A DNA stretch of 64,000 nt, taken from contig VTPC01008759.1 of the NCBI GenBank assembly GCA_011009095.1, positions 1-64,000 on the forward strand, written 5' to 3'. This stretch comes from Ignelater luminosus (Eukaryota > Arthropoda > Insecta > Coleoptera > Elateridae). Below, in pieces: positions 23,601 through 36,010 of the stretch. The notes beneath the pieces were generated by a model, which worked only from the letters and a program-made list of their open reading frames with translations, was not told the DNA's origin and did no database searches. Each line of letters begins with the position of its first letter. Position 1 is the stretch's first letter. The position numbers and the translations under genes are program-made.

Positions 23601-25160
23601 CTATTAAACATTTTGGTTGGAGAGTTTGTGAGCGAAATTTATTCTTCAAGGAAGAGTATAATGTCAGTAATGATGATAATAAAATTACTTTTATTCTACA
23701 AATTATAATTGCGAAAAATGTTTCCTCTCGCCCTCGCTATGGTATGTTTTCTAGCACATTTGCATTTAAAGAAATCTACTTTTTACTGATCCATAGATAA
23801 CATTTAATTTTCCAAATAAAGATAAATCAAATACTAAATAGGATGAATAAGGCTGGTGACAAAAACGTGTAATATAGGTAGAAACAGTAGTAGAAAATTA
23901 CATTGATTGTTAGAACACGGTCCAAAACTGATAAAAAACGATAAATCATTAATCTGCATAATTACAATATACAGAGTTAGTCAACTCAAATTTTGCTGTT
24001 TGATTTCGGAAACTATAAGAGATGCAAGATCAGTTAATGACATTAGATTTTAAACCTGCAGCTATGTAATGTGTTTGATTCAACTGACTTGTCTTGGATA
24101 AGGTTTTGATTTTATATATATACTGCTGTGGAGCTAGATATTTAATTTAGCATTGCAAACATAGCAAACATCATTTTAAACAATCGGCAGCAAAAGGAAA
24201 GTTGCAAAAAAGTAATTTTGAACATGACTCAGAATTTGTAGAGGTTAGAGCTGTAGAAAATTTGGAATTCAAAATGGATTTTTACAAATTTTTAAAAAAT
24301 CGCTGCGTATAATGCTTTCCGTTGTTTACCTATTCTGTCCAACCATCAGTAATGATCTGGTTGCGTGCCAAATGCAGACTCAAATTTTGTAATTGTACTG
24401 TTGGAGTCGCCTTGGGCCAAGACAGATCATTTGCATAACCCAGAGTACAGTGTCGATTCTGAATGGTCATCTTGATCCACGATCAGATTTAAGAGTAGAG
24501 AAGATTAATACCTTCCTTTCTCCGTGGAGAATTTTACCCATCCATGTTGAATATCAGATATTTATGTTTCATAAAAATGCATTATAACTATCTGCAAATT
24601 GTCCCGTCTACTCCACTTCTTGGAGCTGTCTTATGATTGAATATTATGTTATGTCCAAGAATATTCCTAACACCGCCTTTTTGTTTTCCAGAGCACATCC
24701 TTCTTTCTGAAAGAGGTGATCTGTTGATAAGTTGTTACGTTTAATTTGTTTCTAAATTAGATTAGCACTGAGCTGTTTTATATAACCTGAAGAACTGTAC
24801 ACACGGCAGACGGCTACTATTTGCCGTAGAGCTTGAGGTGAGTTCGATTAAGTCGACTGTTTGTTTTTAGGGCGCCACTTTATCTTTTTCTTCTTGATGT
24901 TAACAAATTACCGCAGGAAAGGTAGAGAACCTAACAATGGTAATATGGTAAGATCGTGTAGATTTTTTATAACAAAAGACTCAATTCAAAAATCAAAAAA
25001 GATAGGCCTCACCGTTTGTTCCTTTTTCTCCTTCTTGGTGATACCCTTCTCGTTTACTGTACTTCCTGATCGACTAGGTCTCACGGCATTTCGTGGTTGC
25101 CATCTTAAGGTGCTGATTCTACTATATCACCAAAACGAAAAAAGAAACGGGACCAAAACA
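23600..25160. other. non-coding stretch, weak traces only
   Basis: No confident feature. A minus-strand scrap at about 24300-24470 resembles the region after the YADD motif of a Jockey-like RT but is too weak to call. A pyrimidine-rich segment at 25021-25047 is loosely complementary to 25123-25150. Confidence 0.4.
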
Positions 25161-25183
25161 AGGACCTGTGGCGAACAGGTCCT
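25161..25183. repeat. perfect 9-bp stem with 5-base loop
   Basis: AGGACCTGT (25161-25169), loop GGCGA, ACAGGTCCT (25175-25183). No U-tract or neighbouring gene gives it a function. Confidence 0.8.
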
Positions 25184-25441
25184 ATTTTATGATACATTTG
25201 TTAAATTGCCCCAAAAGAGCAAAAAAGACTTCCTTTGTAGGTAGTTATTCTCTTTCAGAAATTTATTATTTTTCAAAGAAACTTTTCGAAAAAGTAATTG
25301 TTTTACACCAAAGTCAAGAAAAAAATTCAAGCCTCCTTTTCTTTCTTTTTTCCTTTTCTCTTTTTTTAGACCTACCTCTCTGTTGTTTACCGTTGTCATG
25401 GTGTGTAATACCTACCAAGTACATATATCTATGAAAAAATG

Positions 25442-25900
25442 TTACAAGGCATACTGGTTCTGATGTAGTGGTTTGTTCGCCAGTACTCCATCTTTGATAT
25501 GCCTATCTAGTAGTTGTACTAATGTCTTAAGTACAACGTACATAAGACATATTCGTTTCAGAGCCATCTCAATATCCTGTGTAGTTTTTCTAGGTTTTGG
25601 TATAAAGGCTACTAGGATTAGTCTTCAAGTTGGTATGTGTTCCAGAGCTAAGCTAGTTCTGAGCATGCAGAAGGTGGATGTCTTTCTTGCAAGAGAACTG
25701 AGTTAATTTGTCTGGACCCGAATTAAAATGATTCAAAGAAGATAACTGTTTTTTTCTTTGACTGATTACCTTTTTAGCAACTAGCCAATCTTCCTTAGAA
25801 TCCCATGCCTCTCCATCTCCATGTCTGTTAAGTTCTAGGTAATTTAAGTTATTTAAGATTCCAAAAAGTGGATTGAATGTTCTTTCATGATCTCTATTCC
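25442..25900 (-). pseudogene. reverse-transcriptase fragment, Jockey/R1/LOA-group non-LTR retrotransposon
   Basis: Reading the minus strand, NSGPDKLTQFSCKKDIHLL (25727 downward) matches the finger region GPDKI.P..L. After a frame change, LVAFIPKPRKTTQDIEMALK (about 25625 downward) matches VVFIPKPGK..Y...K.FRPISLTSFLLK. Then VVLKTLVQLLDRHIKDG and VLANKPLHQNQYAL lead to a stop at 25442-25444, matching SFLLKTLERL.DR.I....L...PL...Q.AY. The final two-thirds is a single open frame. Sequence up to about 25900 has weaker upstream similarity. The palm motifs and everything beyond are missing, so the copy is truncated and inactive. The group is clear, the exact clade is not. Confidence 0.8.
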
Positions 25901-26644
25901 CGTTTTTGTGTATTCTCTTGTACTTGTTTAATTTAATTTTACGTACTTACTGTTAAAAGGTATTTATTATTTCATAAATCTTTGATATCTAGTTCATTTC
26001 TTGGACTAATCAGTTCCTGTCTTTTCAATTACTTAAGATCTTGTACATATCTTCCAGCAAGAAGGTTTCAAATGCCTTAATACAAAACACAATGCAACAT
26101 CTAATTGAGTTCTTGATTTGAGTAACTTAAAGTATAACTATATTATACATGTAAAACACGAACTAGTAATATTCTTTGATTTGGTTCTCAGGCTTCTCTA
26201 CTTGAGTATATTGGGCTTGTCTGGTTAACATAGTCTCTTCAAGCTGTTCAAGGTTTTTAGGCTGATCTGGCCTTTTGGACCGACCAAACCGGCAACATTT
26301 TAAATCATCTAATGATCTAGATCAATCTTTTGACTGTTGTAAAACTTTCCAAAAATGCTTCCACTTCATGGGATTTTCATGCACATATACAAGAAATTCA
26401 TACACAGAAACTGAAGTTTTTTGCAACTACTGTTACGATTACTAGTAAGTTAATATTTTCAAATCTCAGATCGTCAGTCGAATATTCTAAAGCAAAGCAA
26501 TGCAAAGATTAGAAAGAATGTAACTAAGTTACAAAGAGCTGCTGAAAAGCATGCTGAAGATATTAGAATCAAGATTAAGATGCGGTTTCCGAAATGCGAG
26601 TGTAACACTCTTATATTGAGGTAAAGTCGCTTTCTACACAAACT

Positions 26645-26790
26645 CTGTGGCAAAGTGGTAATGCTCTAGGACGAGCTTGGGAGATTCGATACTCCCCATA
26701 AACTATCTTCACCCTTTCTGAAATTTCTATTTTGGGCTAAAAAAAAAGCCTTCGAGCTCTAAAACCGGACCGCTTTAATGGAAAAATGAG
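26645..26790 (+). repeat. tRNA-derived SINE-like element
   Basis: A-box TGGCAAAGTGG (26648-26658) and B-box-like GAGATTCGATACTC (26681-26694) are spaced as in a tRNA-type pol III promoter. A short A-run and an A+T-rich body follow. The tRNA-like portion cannot form a full cloverleaf, so SINE is favoured over a tRNA gene. Confidence 0.55.
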
Positions 26791-26799
26791 ACATACTGC

Positions 26800-28700
26800 A
26801 CAAAACAAATAAAAAGAATCAGAGACTCATAATTTATTTAAAAACAAAGGATGTACTTGTTGGTCATATTTTTGTTGAGTTAACCACAGGGTTATTTACT
26901 TAGACTCCCGACGTTAACGGTTTCTCCGAGCGTCTAGCAGAATTAAATAACGATCAAGTGTTTGACTTACGTTGAATCTGTGATAAGACATTCAAGACTG
27001 TTAAAGAAGCAGTATCAATAGACCTATAAACAAAATTTAAAAATGTTTGCTAAGGATAACCTAAGAGCAAATATTTACAGAAGGTAAATAATGCAAATCC
27101 ATTACGTCACATGTTTCAACAAAAATAAAGAAGCCATTTCAACATCTCAGTTGCTTGCGTCGTTGTTGATAGAAGGTACGACAGAAATCTATCATCACAA
27201 CTAATGCAAAATAAAGCTATGTGAATAATTTTAAATTGCAGTAAATACACTTCTATTAATCTAATGTTAAAGAGTCTGATATAGATGACAGATTGTTTGC
27301 GATTGTTACATAATCTTGTCATTGTGTTTTGACATCTGACAAAGAGCAGTAAAAGTTTTTTCTTTTGAGAACCCAGCAAATTTTGCTTTTTGGTAATTTA
27401 CTTATTCAGTTTGGTTGGTTCCGTTGCTTGTCATAACTTGAATTTAAATTTTACTTTCGCCAATAAACTAACAAGATCTCTGATATAGTAATATTTGAAG
27501 CATTACGAACTGACAATAGAAGTTACCATGGAATGTATGACAAAATCGCGACTTCAGAAAGAGAAGGCCAAAAATCAAATGATTTTACGATACTTACTTA
27601 TTGTTCTCAAGGGCAAAACCTTACGTTCTACTTAGAGTTTGACTTTGTTCTTCCGGGAATGTAATGATTATGGCAGACATAATATTTTTTAACTTTAGCA
27701 CTCTTAGACTTTTACTAACTTTCACATAATGTTTTTGTTTAAAAAGTAGTTGATAAAAGATTGTTTTGGGAGATCAAAACGTTTAAAAACAAAGGAGATT
27801 AATATCAGGACCTTTCTCGGTATAGGAAAGTCAAATGAATTGTGCATATTTTTTGTGCCCTGAATTAACTCGGATTTGATTGTTTATTTTGATGTGATAC
27901 TATTAATATTAATTTATTGTACCGGGTGATTTAAAATTCCAAAATATTTTTGTTCTGTAATTAATTCAAATTGTCATCAATCATTTTTATCACTTGGTAC
28001 TTTGCTATTATTATCCTACACGAACAGGTCTGTTTTCGTAATTTTTCTAAATTGCAATTTTCCTTGTTTCAGTTGAATTTCTTTGTCGATGAACCTGAGT
28101 GTCACCGATATTTATCCGAGAGGGACTTCGCAAATGTTCGTTTTTTTCATTTCACAGCTAAAACCTGATTCACCTAATTTAAAAGTTGTTATTTTGTATT
28201 GAATAATGTAAGTACCGCCAAAATCCAGACTGAGCGTGTTGTATTGGGATTCGTGGAGTTCAGTGAGAAAAGATCATGGAAGAAGATGATGGAAGAACAG
28301 GAGATGAGTTGGTATCCTCTGAACCTCATACCTCTATGTTCCTTTATTATTGTACAAATTCTTTAATTTGCTTAAATAAAGGCTTTTATAATTACTATTA
28401 TCATCAACTTATGTTCTATTGCAGCATAACACGCTTTTGAAATAATGAAAAACGAGATCGAGCAAAAAGGCTTCATTTGTATCTTTTCTTCAAGATTCGC
28501 CGTCTTCGAGTAAAATCAAATTTTTGAAAAAGGTAGGTTAGTATTTAGACTTGCGTAAACAGTAATGGATTTTAGAATCACGTATATATTAATTATAACA
28601 GCTTCTTAGCTGTAATTTCCTGAATTAATTAGATTTTTAATCTTATTTCTCGTGTGTTCAGTATCTTCGTTTCATTATTTAGTTACTATAGATTGTTTAT
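26800..28700. other. non-coding stretch, nothing recognised
   Basis: A+T-rich. Short frames at 27116-27379 (minus) and 27971-28168 are not coding-like. No repeats were seen. Confidence 0.5.
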
Positions 28701-28779
28701 TAATAATCTTTCTTTTCTAAATGGAATTTTCGACACAGCAATAAATATAAAAAGATAAATACATCTTCTGCGACGGAGA

Positions 28780-29000
28780 GTATTAAATTTAACTCGCACG
28801 CCTCGCTGTACCAAGCGAGAAAATTCAAATAAACAGATTTTAAAGGTTCGCTTAGCTCAGCGTCAGAGACTGTGAACTTTTTCCGATATTTCTTTAGCGA
28901 CAGTTCACATTCTGCTGTACCAATATAAATCTCAACCCCATTTGATTTGCATGGAGGATGTGACGTATAAGTGATTGCCTATGAGGCAATCTCCCTGAAG
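28780..29000. promoter_or_regulatory. candidate regulatory island with POU octamer and inverted repeat
   Basis: A G+C-richer patch with a perfect POU octamer ATTTGCAT at 28945-28952. The inverted repeat GATTGCCT-ATG-AGGCAATC lies at 28973-28991. It also holds the related pair GACTGTGAACTTT and GACAGTTCAC, and the repeated word GCTGTACCA (28803 and 28913). Motif density suggests an enhancer or promoter, with no identifiable gene beside it. Confidence 0.4.
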
Positions 29001-29429
29001 ATGTTATCGAAACGCCGGAAATCTATTGGCGAATGCAGATTACAAAATGGATTGTCTGAATTTAGATTTGGTTTAATTCAATCCGATATAAGGAGTAGAA
29101 GAAAAGGTTTGAGAAATGCATTTGGGAATAATGGATCCGTTTTCACGATTATAAGGCCAGATTTCTCGATACAGGAAAACTCTATTTTTAAACCTCGTTA
29201 CATTTTGAGTATTTTTATAGGGAAATGGGAAAAGTTCGAGAAACGATTACTTATTATTTCTCCCTTTTTTTGTCTACTTTTGTTGTGTTCTACGATTTTA
29301 TTCGGTACAGTTTTTAGTTGGTAATAATTTTAAATTGTGTCGTAAATTCCATCAAATCTCATTTAAAATTTTTGTTGCTCCATAGTTAAGTTTAATTTTT
29401 TTCTTCTCTTCAAATAAAGGGCGACCAGG

Positions 29430-29620
29430 ATCTCAAGTTAATTGAGGCAACATAAAACAAAGCTGATTACTTAGCAGCCGCCGTCGAGAGGTTGCTATGG
29501 TTACAGTTTAATTAATACAAAGTTAATTACCTTCATTGTGACGTCATCGGATGGATGAAATGTATTATTGGCCGCTAATTAAGATACATCCGTCTTCGTT
29601 GACTTTATAACCTAGAGGTA
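29430..29620. promoter_or_regulatory. candidate conserved regulatory element with CRE and homeodomain sites
   Basis: Contains a perfect CRE palindrome TGACGTCA (29539-29546) and repeated homeodomain cores: GTTAATTG, CTGATTAC, TTTAATTAAT, GTTAATTAC and GCTAATTAAG. These are interleaved with G+C-rich words (GCAGCCGCCGTCGAG, TTGGCCGC). The mixture is typical of deeply conserved developmental enhancers. Conservation itself cannot be judged here. Confidence 0.4.
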
Positions 29621-29829
29621 ATTTTTTCTTCTTATTTTATTAATTATTTTTATTATTCGAAAATATTCTCCTTTCATTATCATTAGCGAGAATTAACGTG
29701 TGAGAGAACAATAATTATTAATACCACTGATAAGATTAATTACAAAAATTATAAATTACAAATTGTTTTGATGAATTTTTTCGTTGTAACAAAAACGTTT
29801 AAACTCTTATTATAAAGAAAGGTTTTTGA

Positions 29830-29990
29830 CGTGTTGCCCTAGCACGGCTATTATATTAGCTAATCGCGTGCGGGAACTGTAATTATTTAGAGTTAAGCTG
29901 TTAAGATTAATTAGTGCTCGGACAGGCGGAAAGCGACTATGATACAGGGTTGTTTATTATAAAGCTTTATGCTTAAAAAATCAATGCGTT
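29830..29990. promoter_or_regulatory. G+C-richer island with homeodomain-type sites
   Basis: TTGCCCTAGCACGGC, GCTAATCGCGTGCGGG and GTGCTCGGACAGGCGG stand out from A+T-rich flanks. TAATTA, ATTAATTAG and TTTATTAT cores occur between them. Candidate regulatory element, on composition and motif content alone. Confidence 0.3.
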
Positions 29991-29999
29991 ATAAAACCT

Positions 30000-32900
30000 A
30001 ATATTCAATTTTTTTCCCTTTACATTTTATAATAGACTTCCAAAAAAGTCAATTAGATGTTTTTAAGGGAATTAATTTTCATGAATTATTAAAAATTATA
30101 AAATTAATTACAACACAATTTCTTGCTCATTTTTTCTCAAATCAGACTGTTTATCACAAAGTTTATTATTATATAAATTTCTTAGTATCATGATGATGAT
30201 AAATTATTTTAATGATGTTAATAATAATGACGCCCCCCGTACGATAATTATTTGTGTTACTTTTAGTTTTATTGTGCTATATTAATAGAGTGTAACTTAA
30301 TTACCTTTGCGTATAATATAATTAAAATTCAACACAAATTACCGACAACGTGATAGGGCAACTTCACATCAAGAAAATAATGGAAAATAAATACAAAACG
30401 GTCTTGTATAAACACAGCAGCGTGAATCGTAAATTTTCTTACAAGGAACTTAACTATTATGAGATACAAGGGCGTGTCTAAAAATTTTGAGATAAGAAAA
30501 TCTGAATATTTATAAATAAGAATTTACATAAATTTCAAATTTGTTTTAGGTGAACAATAAGAGGTAAATTTTCGATTATTATTAGATGTACATGCATATG
30601 TAATAGACGCTAAACGTAATTATTTACGACGAGATATTTTAGTTATGTTCTGATTATTATAAAAGCTCTTTAATTTAGGACTACGAACATGAACACCTGT
30701 GTTGCTTTATGATTGAAATATGTAAGTAGACCCACGTTAACGATTTTTAATTAAATAGCAGCTGTAATTTCAATAAAGTAGAGCAAAGCAAAATAAAACA
30801 TTTGACTGACTACCCTTCATAAATTCAATTACAAAAAAATTAAATGAAAGACGTAATAACATTAATATTTAAAAATAAATTTTGAATTACTGTAACCATT
30901 GCTTATAAATTGCATTTCCAATTTCTATTTATTTGAGTAATAAACTGTTTGAATAACGGAAGCAGTTTTAAGTTTTCCTGAAATATTCAAATAATTACTG
31001 ATTAAATCTATTTGTTACTATTGCTACATGCTAAGATGATTTTGCAAAACTTTCTGCATTTGTGGCAGTATAAATTCAACTCTGGACGCTCTATAATATA
31101 TTTGTTACCATTAATTTACTCTCTAGCAGTCAACTCTTGTTGTTTAGGTTATTAAAGAGTTCGCGGGTAAGTTTTCCAGTAGCAAAGAATGTTCTGATGC
31201 GTTACAAAACGTGGCAGTGGTACGAAATTTGTGCACAAGACAGAAGTTATGAAAAACCTACAACCGGCGTGGCATGGTGGCGGAATTTATCTTCTTTTTC
31301 TATTCAGTCTAATTTCCGACAGAAAACTAAATAAGGTAAGTTCATGTTCAATCTTCTTACCTTTTGGAAACGATTGTCGATGCGTGAAGGCAAAGTAACA
31401 TCTTTTGACTGTGGAAATGTCCTTTATAAACGACAACTCAAAAATGATTTAGATTTTTTAATTTGCAAATTACAACATAAAGTCTACAAAAAAGGGGATC
31501 AAAGTTTGTCTGTTTTTCGTGTTGTTGCTTCTTCAGGGAAGTTCGATTTTGATTTATATTGAAATTACTTTCAAAACATCCAGCTTGATGGTTGTGTACA
31601 ATGTGTATCCATATTTTGCTTTTTTGATATAAGGTTATTAAAAAAATATGGTGACCTATATACTATCCAAAAATAAAACAAAAACTATAGCATTCTATTT
31701 AAAAAAACTTCATATGACGTCATAGCTCGAAAGAGGATGACACAAGACGGAGATAAATAAATATTAGACTTGGATGATTTCATTTCAATTTTGATTAGCA
31801 TCAAGGAGTGGTGTTTATAAAATGGAATAACCATAGACATGGGTCACTTTTAATAGAAAAATAGAGAGAAAATAAAAAGTTTACAAGCTGGTAGTGTAAA
31901 ATGATATTAGCCTTCTAATAGTTATCAGTACATGTTGTCTAATTGGCTTGTAGATTCTTCGGCGTCGGAATATTGTATTAGTGCCATTGGTCGTTCATAA
32001 GAGCTGAAGAGTGAGATTGTTCCAGACATTTTGGGAAGACAATTAGTTCCCAGCCGAATGAACTGCCACTACCAGTGACTAGGAAGATTCCAGGCAAAAA
32101 AAAAACAAACTTGTTTTGGCTCACTGAGCTAAAATTCAAGTTTTCTTTTAAAATATCAGGGACGGCTGCAACTCCGCAGCCTTCTTGGACAAGCCGGCAC
32201 TGACTGTCATCCCACAAAATCTAGATTAAATGTTTTTGAATTTATCAGAGAAAATACAACAGTCAATTATCAGTTTTTCCGAAATCTGTATCTATCCACT
32301 TTATATACTTTTACGTACAAAGCAAAAAAAATTTTTATTTTGATTTTTCTTTTAGTAGATGGTTCCAAGCTAAATTAAAAATGTTTCACTGAAGTTATTA
32401 ATTATCTCCAGTAGTAGTACTTAGTGGGTTTGCATAGTTTTTGATCTTTTAGGCATTTGATTAAAAATTTTGCTTTTATTGTCAAAATATATTTGGTAAA
32501 TGTTATCAGTTTGGTACCGGTGCTTGAAGCCACGCCATTACTGGCGTTTGTGATTTTGACAATTGCCCAAATTATCGTTATTAGTGGATTGAACCATTAT
32601 TTCTTGTCCATATTTCTCTTCTCCTGAATTTTTTCAATTTTGCTTTCTGTTTCCTTTGACTTCTTGTTCTCACTACTTACATTACGGTTTTGGTTTGACT
32701 GCTAATGAAAATAAACCAATGGTAATAGTGAGTTTCTCTTGATTATTGTCTTCAAAAGATTTGATCAGTCTTGATTCTGACATCTTAATGATTCTCTACC
32801 AATGCGTCGCCAGGCAGGTCCCAGTACTGCAAAATGTACAAATAAATTTGAGGCCTGGGCTAAAAATATCTTGCCCATTCGAAATGTGAGCGGCAGAAAA

Positions 32901-34600
32901 CATTAAGGTAACTAAAATTTATATATAATTTTGTTTCAAATTCCAATCAAAAAACTTTTCAGAGCTTGAAACCTAGACAAAACGATATAAAGAGGTTACA
33001 AGTTCATTGCTTATCTAGGACCACAAAAGTGTTTGTCTTAACAAAATTCTTAAGCATAGGAATTTGAACATAAGTTTCTCGATTATAGTAAACGATTTTG
33101 CAACTGATTCAAGACTTTTTTTAATGGATGATTCCTTTATGATTATAAAGGCATTTGGTTAAACAAAAACACTAGCCTGATCGTATGTGTATTTCTTGAA
33201 GATCAGAGGATCTAACAACAAAGTGGTAGGTTGGACTTCATAAGATTCATCTAATAAAAGTATTGAGTTGTATCTGAATGATAAGTGTTAGAATCATTGC
33301 TGTCGCTTCTACCGGCTTTCTTTATTAGAGCTCAAACGGAATCTCTTAAATCCTGTAGATAGCTTCAGAGATACACCATTCCATTTCATACAGGTTACAC
33401 TGCTGTTTTTCACTTGGACCACAAACTCTTTTTGTGATTAGGTTTTGTTCCATTGTCATTTTTTATCTTGGCTATAATTTTTCTTAAATATTATTATACC
33501 TACCGTTTCTTCTCAGTAATGTATTTCCTACTTATTTGACATTTTCCTAGAATTCTCCAATATTTATTGTAAAGTTAGTCATTGCAATCTTACATCTAAT
33601 TATACATCTATACAGAAACTGACAAGAAGTAAACTATTTTAATAATAATGTAAGTAATAATAAACTTAGACATATACATTGTAACGCCAACAAGCAAATT
33701 AATTAGAAACAATACCACAAAAATGAAAAAGTGAATGGTTATAAGTACCATTAATTGGAAAAACACCTAATCAATTAAATTAACATAGTCTGCAATACAA
33801 AAACATTAAAAGCAGCTCTATAAATTCATCAAAAGTGACTAGCGCAATCGAAGTAAGCGTACGTCGAACATCGAACGAGAATAAATCAAAAAGATATCCG
33901 GGAATGATTGACATCTGATCCAAAACGAATAAATTCGAAAGCTCGGCTCTTTTGTGTCTGTATTGTTGACGTTCTATTGTTTTGCATAATTTAAATGCAA
34001 ACTGCATTTATGTCTATAGTATTATTTTATTCTTTTTACTTTTTTTTAAATTATTTGTGTTTGAATTGCAGATTTCTTGAAGGTTTATTTATATGAATAT
34101 ACTTTACCCCACTTAAGATGCCTTTGCTTAACGATTTGTTCGATGTTTGTGACAAATTTTTGCTGATTGCTTGGTTGAAATTGATATTTTTCATTCTTTC
34201 CTTTGCTTTTAGACATTATTTCTTTTCAATATATTTTTAGTTAGGAAGTTATCAATTTTTTAAATACTCGGATGAAAGATAAGCTATGGATGTAACGATC
34301 TGGGAATTCAATAAAGAATAACTAACGCCTTCTTTTTCCAGGAAACACGATCTCCAGACCTTCATCTAACCTCTTTAAATATTTGACTTCAGCTTAAAAA
34401 TAAATATTGTCATTTTGTAAAGATATTATATTAACATAAATTTTATGATGTTGAATGTAAATATGTGTCTCCGAATTGCAAGGTATAACTTTTGCTTGTT
34501 CAAAAATTTACTATTCCTACGCTAAAATATTGAATTTTAGATTTATTACTTCTGTACTTAATTTTGTAGAGGATATAATTAACAAAGTTTGGTGGTTCCA
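30000..34600. other. A+T-rich non-coding stretch
   Basis: No exon or classified repeat. A second perfect CRE TGACGTCA lies at 31715-31722. The frame 31978-32217 (minus) has mixed composition but no recognisable motif. Confidence 0.45.
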
Positions 34601-34618
34601 TCTCTTCTTTCTTTTCAG

Positions 34619-34717
34619 AGTTCAGGTTCAACTTGTGTTAAGAGACCCAGACACCCGGCTAGAACACCCATCCTGGCTCGTGAACCAATGGACGTCAATG
34701 CCCTGGGAAGAAATTAG
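34619..34717 (+). CDS. possible 3'-terminal exon or exon remnant, unknown product
   Basis: A strong polypyrimidine tract and AG (TCTTCTTTCTTTTCAG, ending 34618) precede a G+C-richer segment. From 34619 one frame reads SSGSTCVKRPRHPARTPI and then LAREPMDVNALGRN before TAG at 34715-34717. Another frame stays open to 34805 and would meet a GTTAGT donor-like word at 34743. Beyond the TAG the first frame continues TIAAATGQM followed by a Ser/Asn-rich run, as in low-complexity protein tails, so this may be a pseudogenised or mis-framed exon. No family was recognised. It could equally be the edge of the mobile-element-like block that follows. Confidence 0.25.
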   Translation, partial: SSGSTCVKRPRHPARTPILAREPMDVNALGRN

Positions 34718-34809
34718 ACTATTGCAGCCGCTACAGGGCAAATGGTTAGTAGTAGTAATAGTAGTAGTCAACCTCCGAACACCACCAAGGGCTTTATATA
34801 ACTAGCCAG

Positions 34810-36010
34810 CATCCATTTGTCTTCACACTGTAAAAACAGTATGGTTAAAATAAGCATAGCTATACGAATTGTTAACTGGACCAATCAGATTGTCATCTTG
34901 ACCTTATAAGATCTTTAGGGAAGTATCAGGAAGGGATAGAATTAGGGCATGCTGGTACAGAAGGGAAAGGACGAACGATAGAATCTAGCAAATATAGGTT
35001 GACATACGACGTAAGTAGTTCAAGACAATGCGACTAGGACTAAAATAGGAAACGTTAGGTCATATTAGGCTAGAATAGAGAAAGTACTAGTAGACAAGAT
35101 GTACGTCGAGGTGGCAAAATAATATGAAAGAAGCGGAACAGTTGAGTAGAGTTAGGACATACTGGATAGAGTTCAGGCCTAGATATAGTAAACTACTATA
35201 GAAAACAGAAGTGGAAAGTAACTATTAATAAGGAAGGGAACGATTAGTGTGAGAGATCCAGACCCTGGTCCTGCTGAACTACTTGCGCTGCTTTGGTCGC
35301 GACCTTTCCTTCCAGCAACTAGCCTAACCTTAAGCTGTCGAGCTTGGCGTAGTCGTCTGTTCAGTCGAACTTGGGACGGGTAATCTCTCCATCCCAAGTA
35401 AGGGAGCTGTTTGGAAGCTTCTATGGATGCGGCTTCGGGTTGAAGATGGTGTGCAGGATAAAAGAAAACAATAAATCTAATGCAAGCTTAGTGTGGTTGA
35501 TAGATTAGACTTAGTGGGATAGTGTATAGAAAGATATAACTTTATGAGCTAAACAAAGTTTAGAATTTCTATACAGTAACCTAGAAACGTAATAATAAAG
35601 TGTAGATTAGAGGACGTTAGTGGAGTACGATGTAGGATAGCGTACTGCTCGCAGAATTAAGTAGGGTTGTTGTATCGAGATCTATCAGACGGAACCTGGC
35701 AGAGCTTGGGCCACTACTGATGACCAAAAATGGTCAGTGCAATAAGCCAGGTTTGATTGTTTGCACTGCGCATAGCAGGGGAAGTAGTATAGTATCCACT
35801 AAAATCTTATTGTCACGTTGACGAATCGAATTGCCATTTTAACAACTTTGCATCTGACTAGTCAATTAGCCAATCAGTAGCGTTGCTACTACAAATCACA
35901 TTTATTGCCAGTTAACGACAACCGCCGACGCCTTGTGTCAGTCGACACTTTTCACCTTAAAGTTCAATAAAACTTATCACACGGTCAGCTATAGTAGCTC
36001 AACGCCACTG
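34810..36010. other. compositionally distinct block, possibly a decayed mobile element or solo LTR
   Basis: About 1.2 kb is richer in G+C and in AG/TAG-containing words than either flank (TTAGGACATACTGG, GGAACCTGGCAGAGC, TGACGAATCG). The right end has a polyadenylation-like AATAAA (about 35966) after CAATCAGTAGCGTTGC, as in the R region of some LTRs. Segments near 34893-34925 and 35797-35840 look weakly inverted relative to each other. No pol or gag motif was found and neither boundary is firm. Confidence 0.3.

Noticed and set aside
24270-24470. Minus-strand Jockey-like RT remnant
   Set aside because: A YANDLSW-like peptide and a loosely matching tail were seen, but the preceding GVPQGS region is absent and the match is weak.
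25021-25150. Hairpin from the pyrimidine tract and the downstream purine tract
   Set aside because: The complementarity is between low-complexity pyrimidine and purine runs and does not extend inward.
24861-25244. Longest open frame of the window (127 codons) as a gene
   Set aside because: It begins at a TTG in a poor context, has no recognisable domain, switches composition midway and is overlapped by other frames. Chance open frame.
28971-29324. 117-codon plus-strand frame
   Set aside because: It starts at GTG rather than ATG, overlaps a motif-rich island, and has a lysine/phenylalanine/isoleucine composition expected from A+T-rich non-coding DNA.
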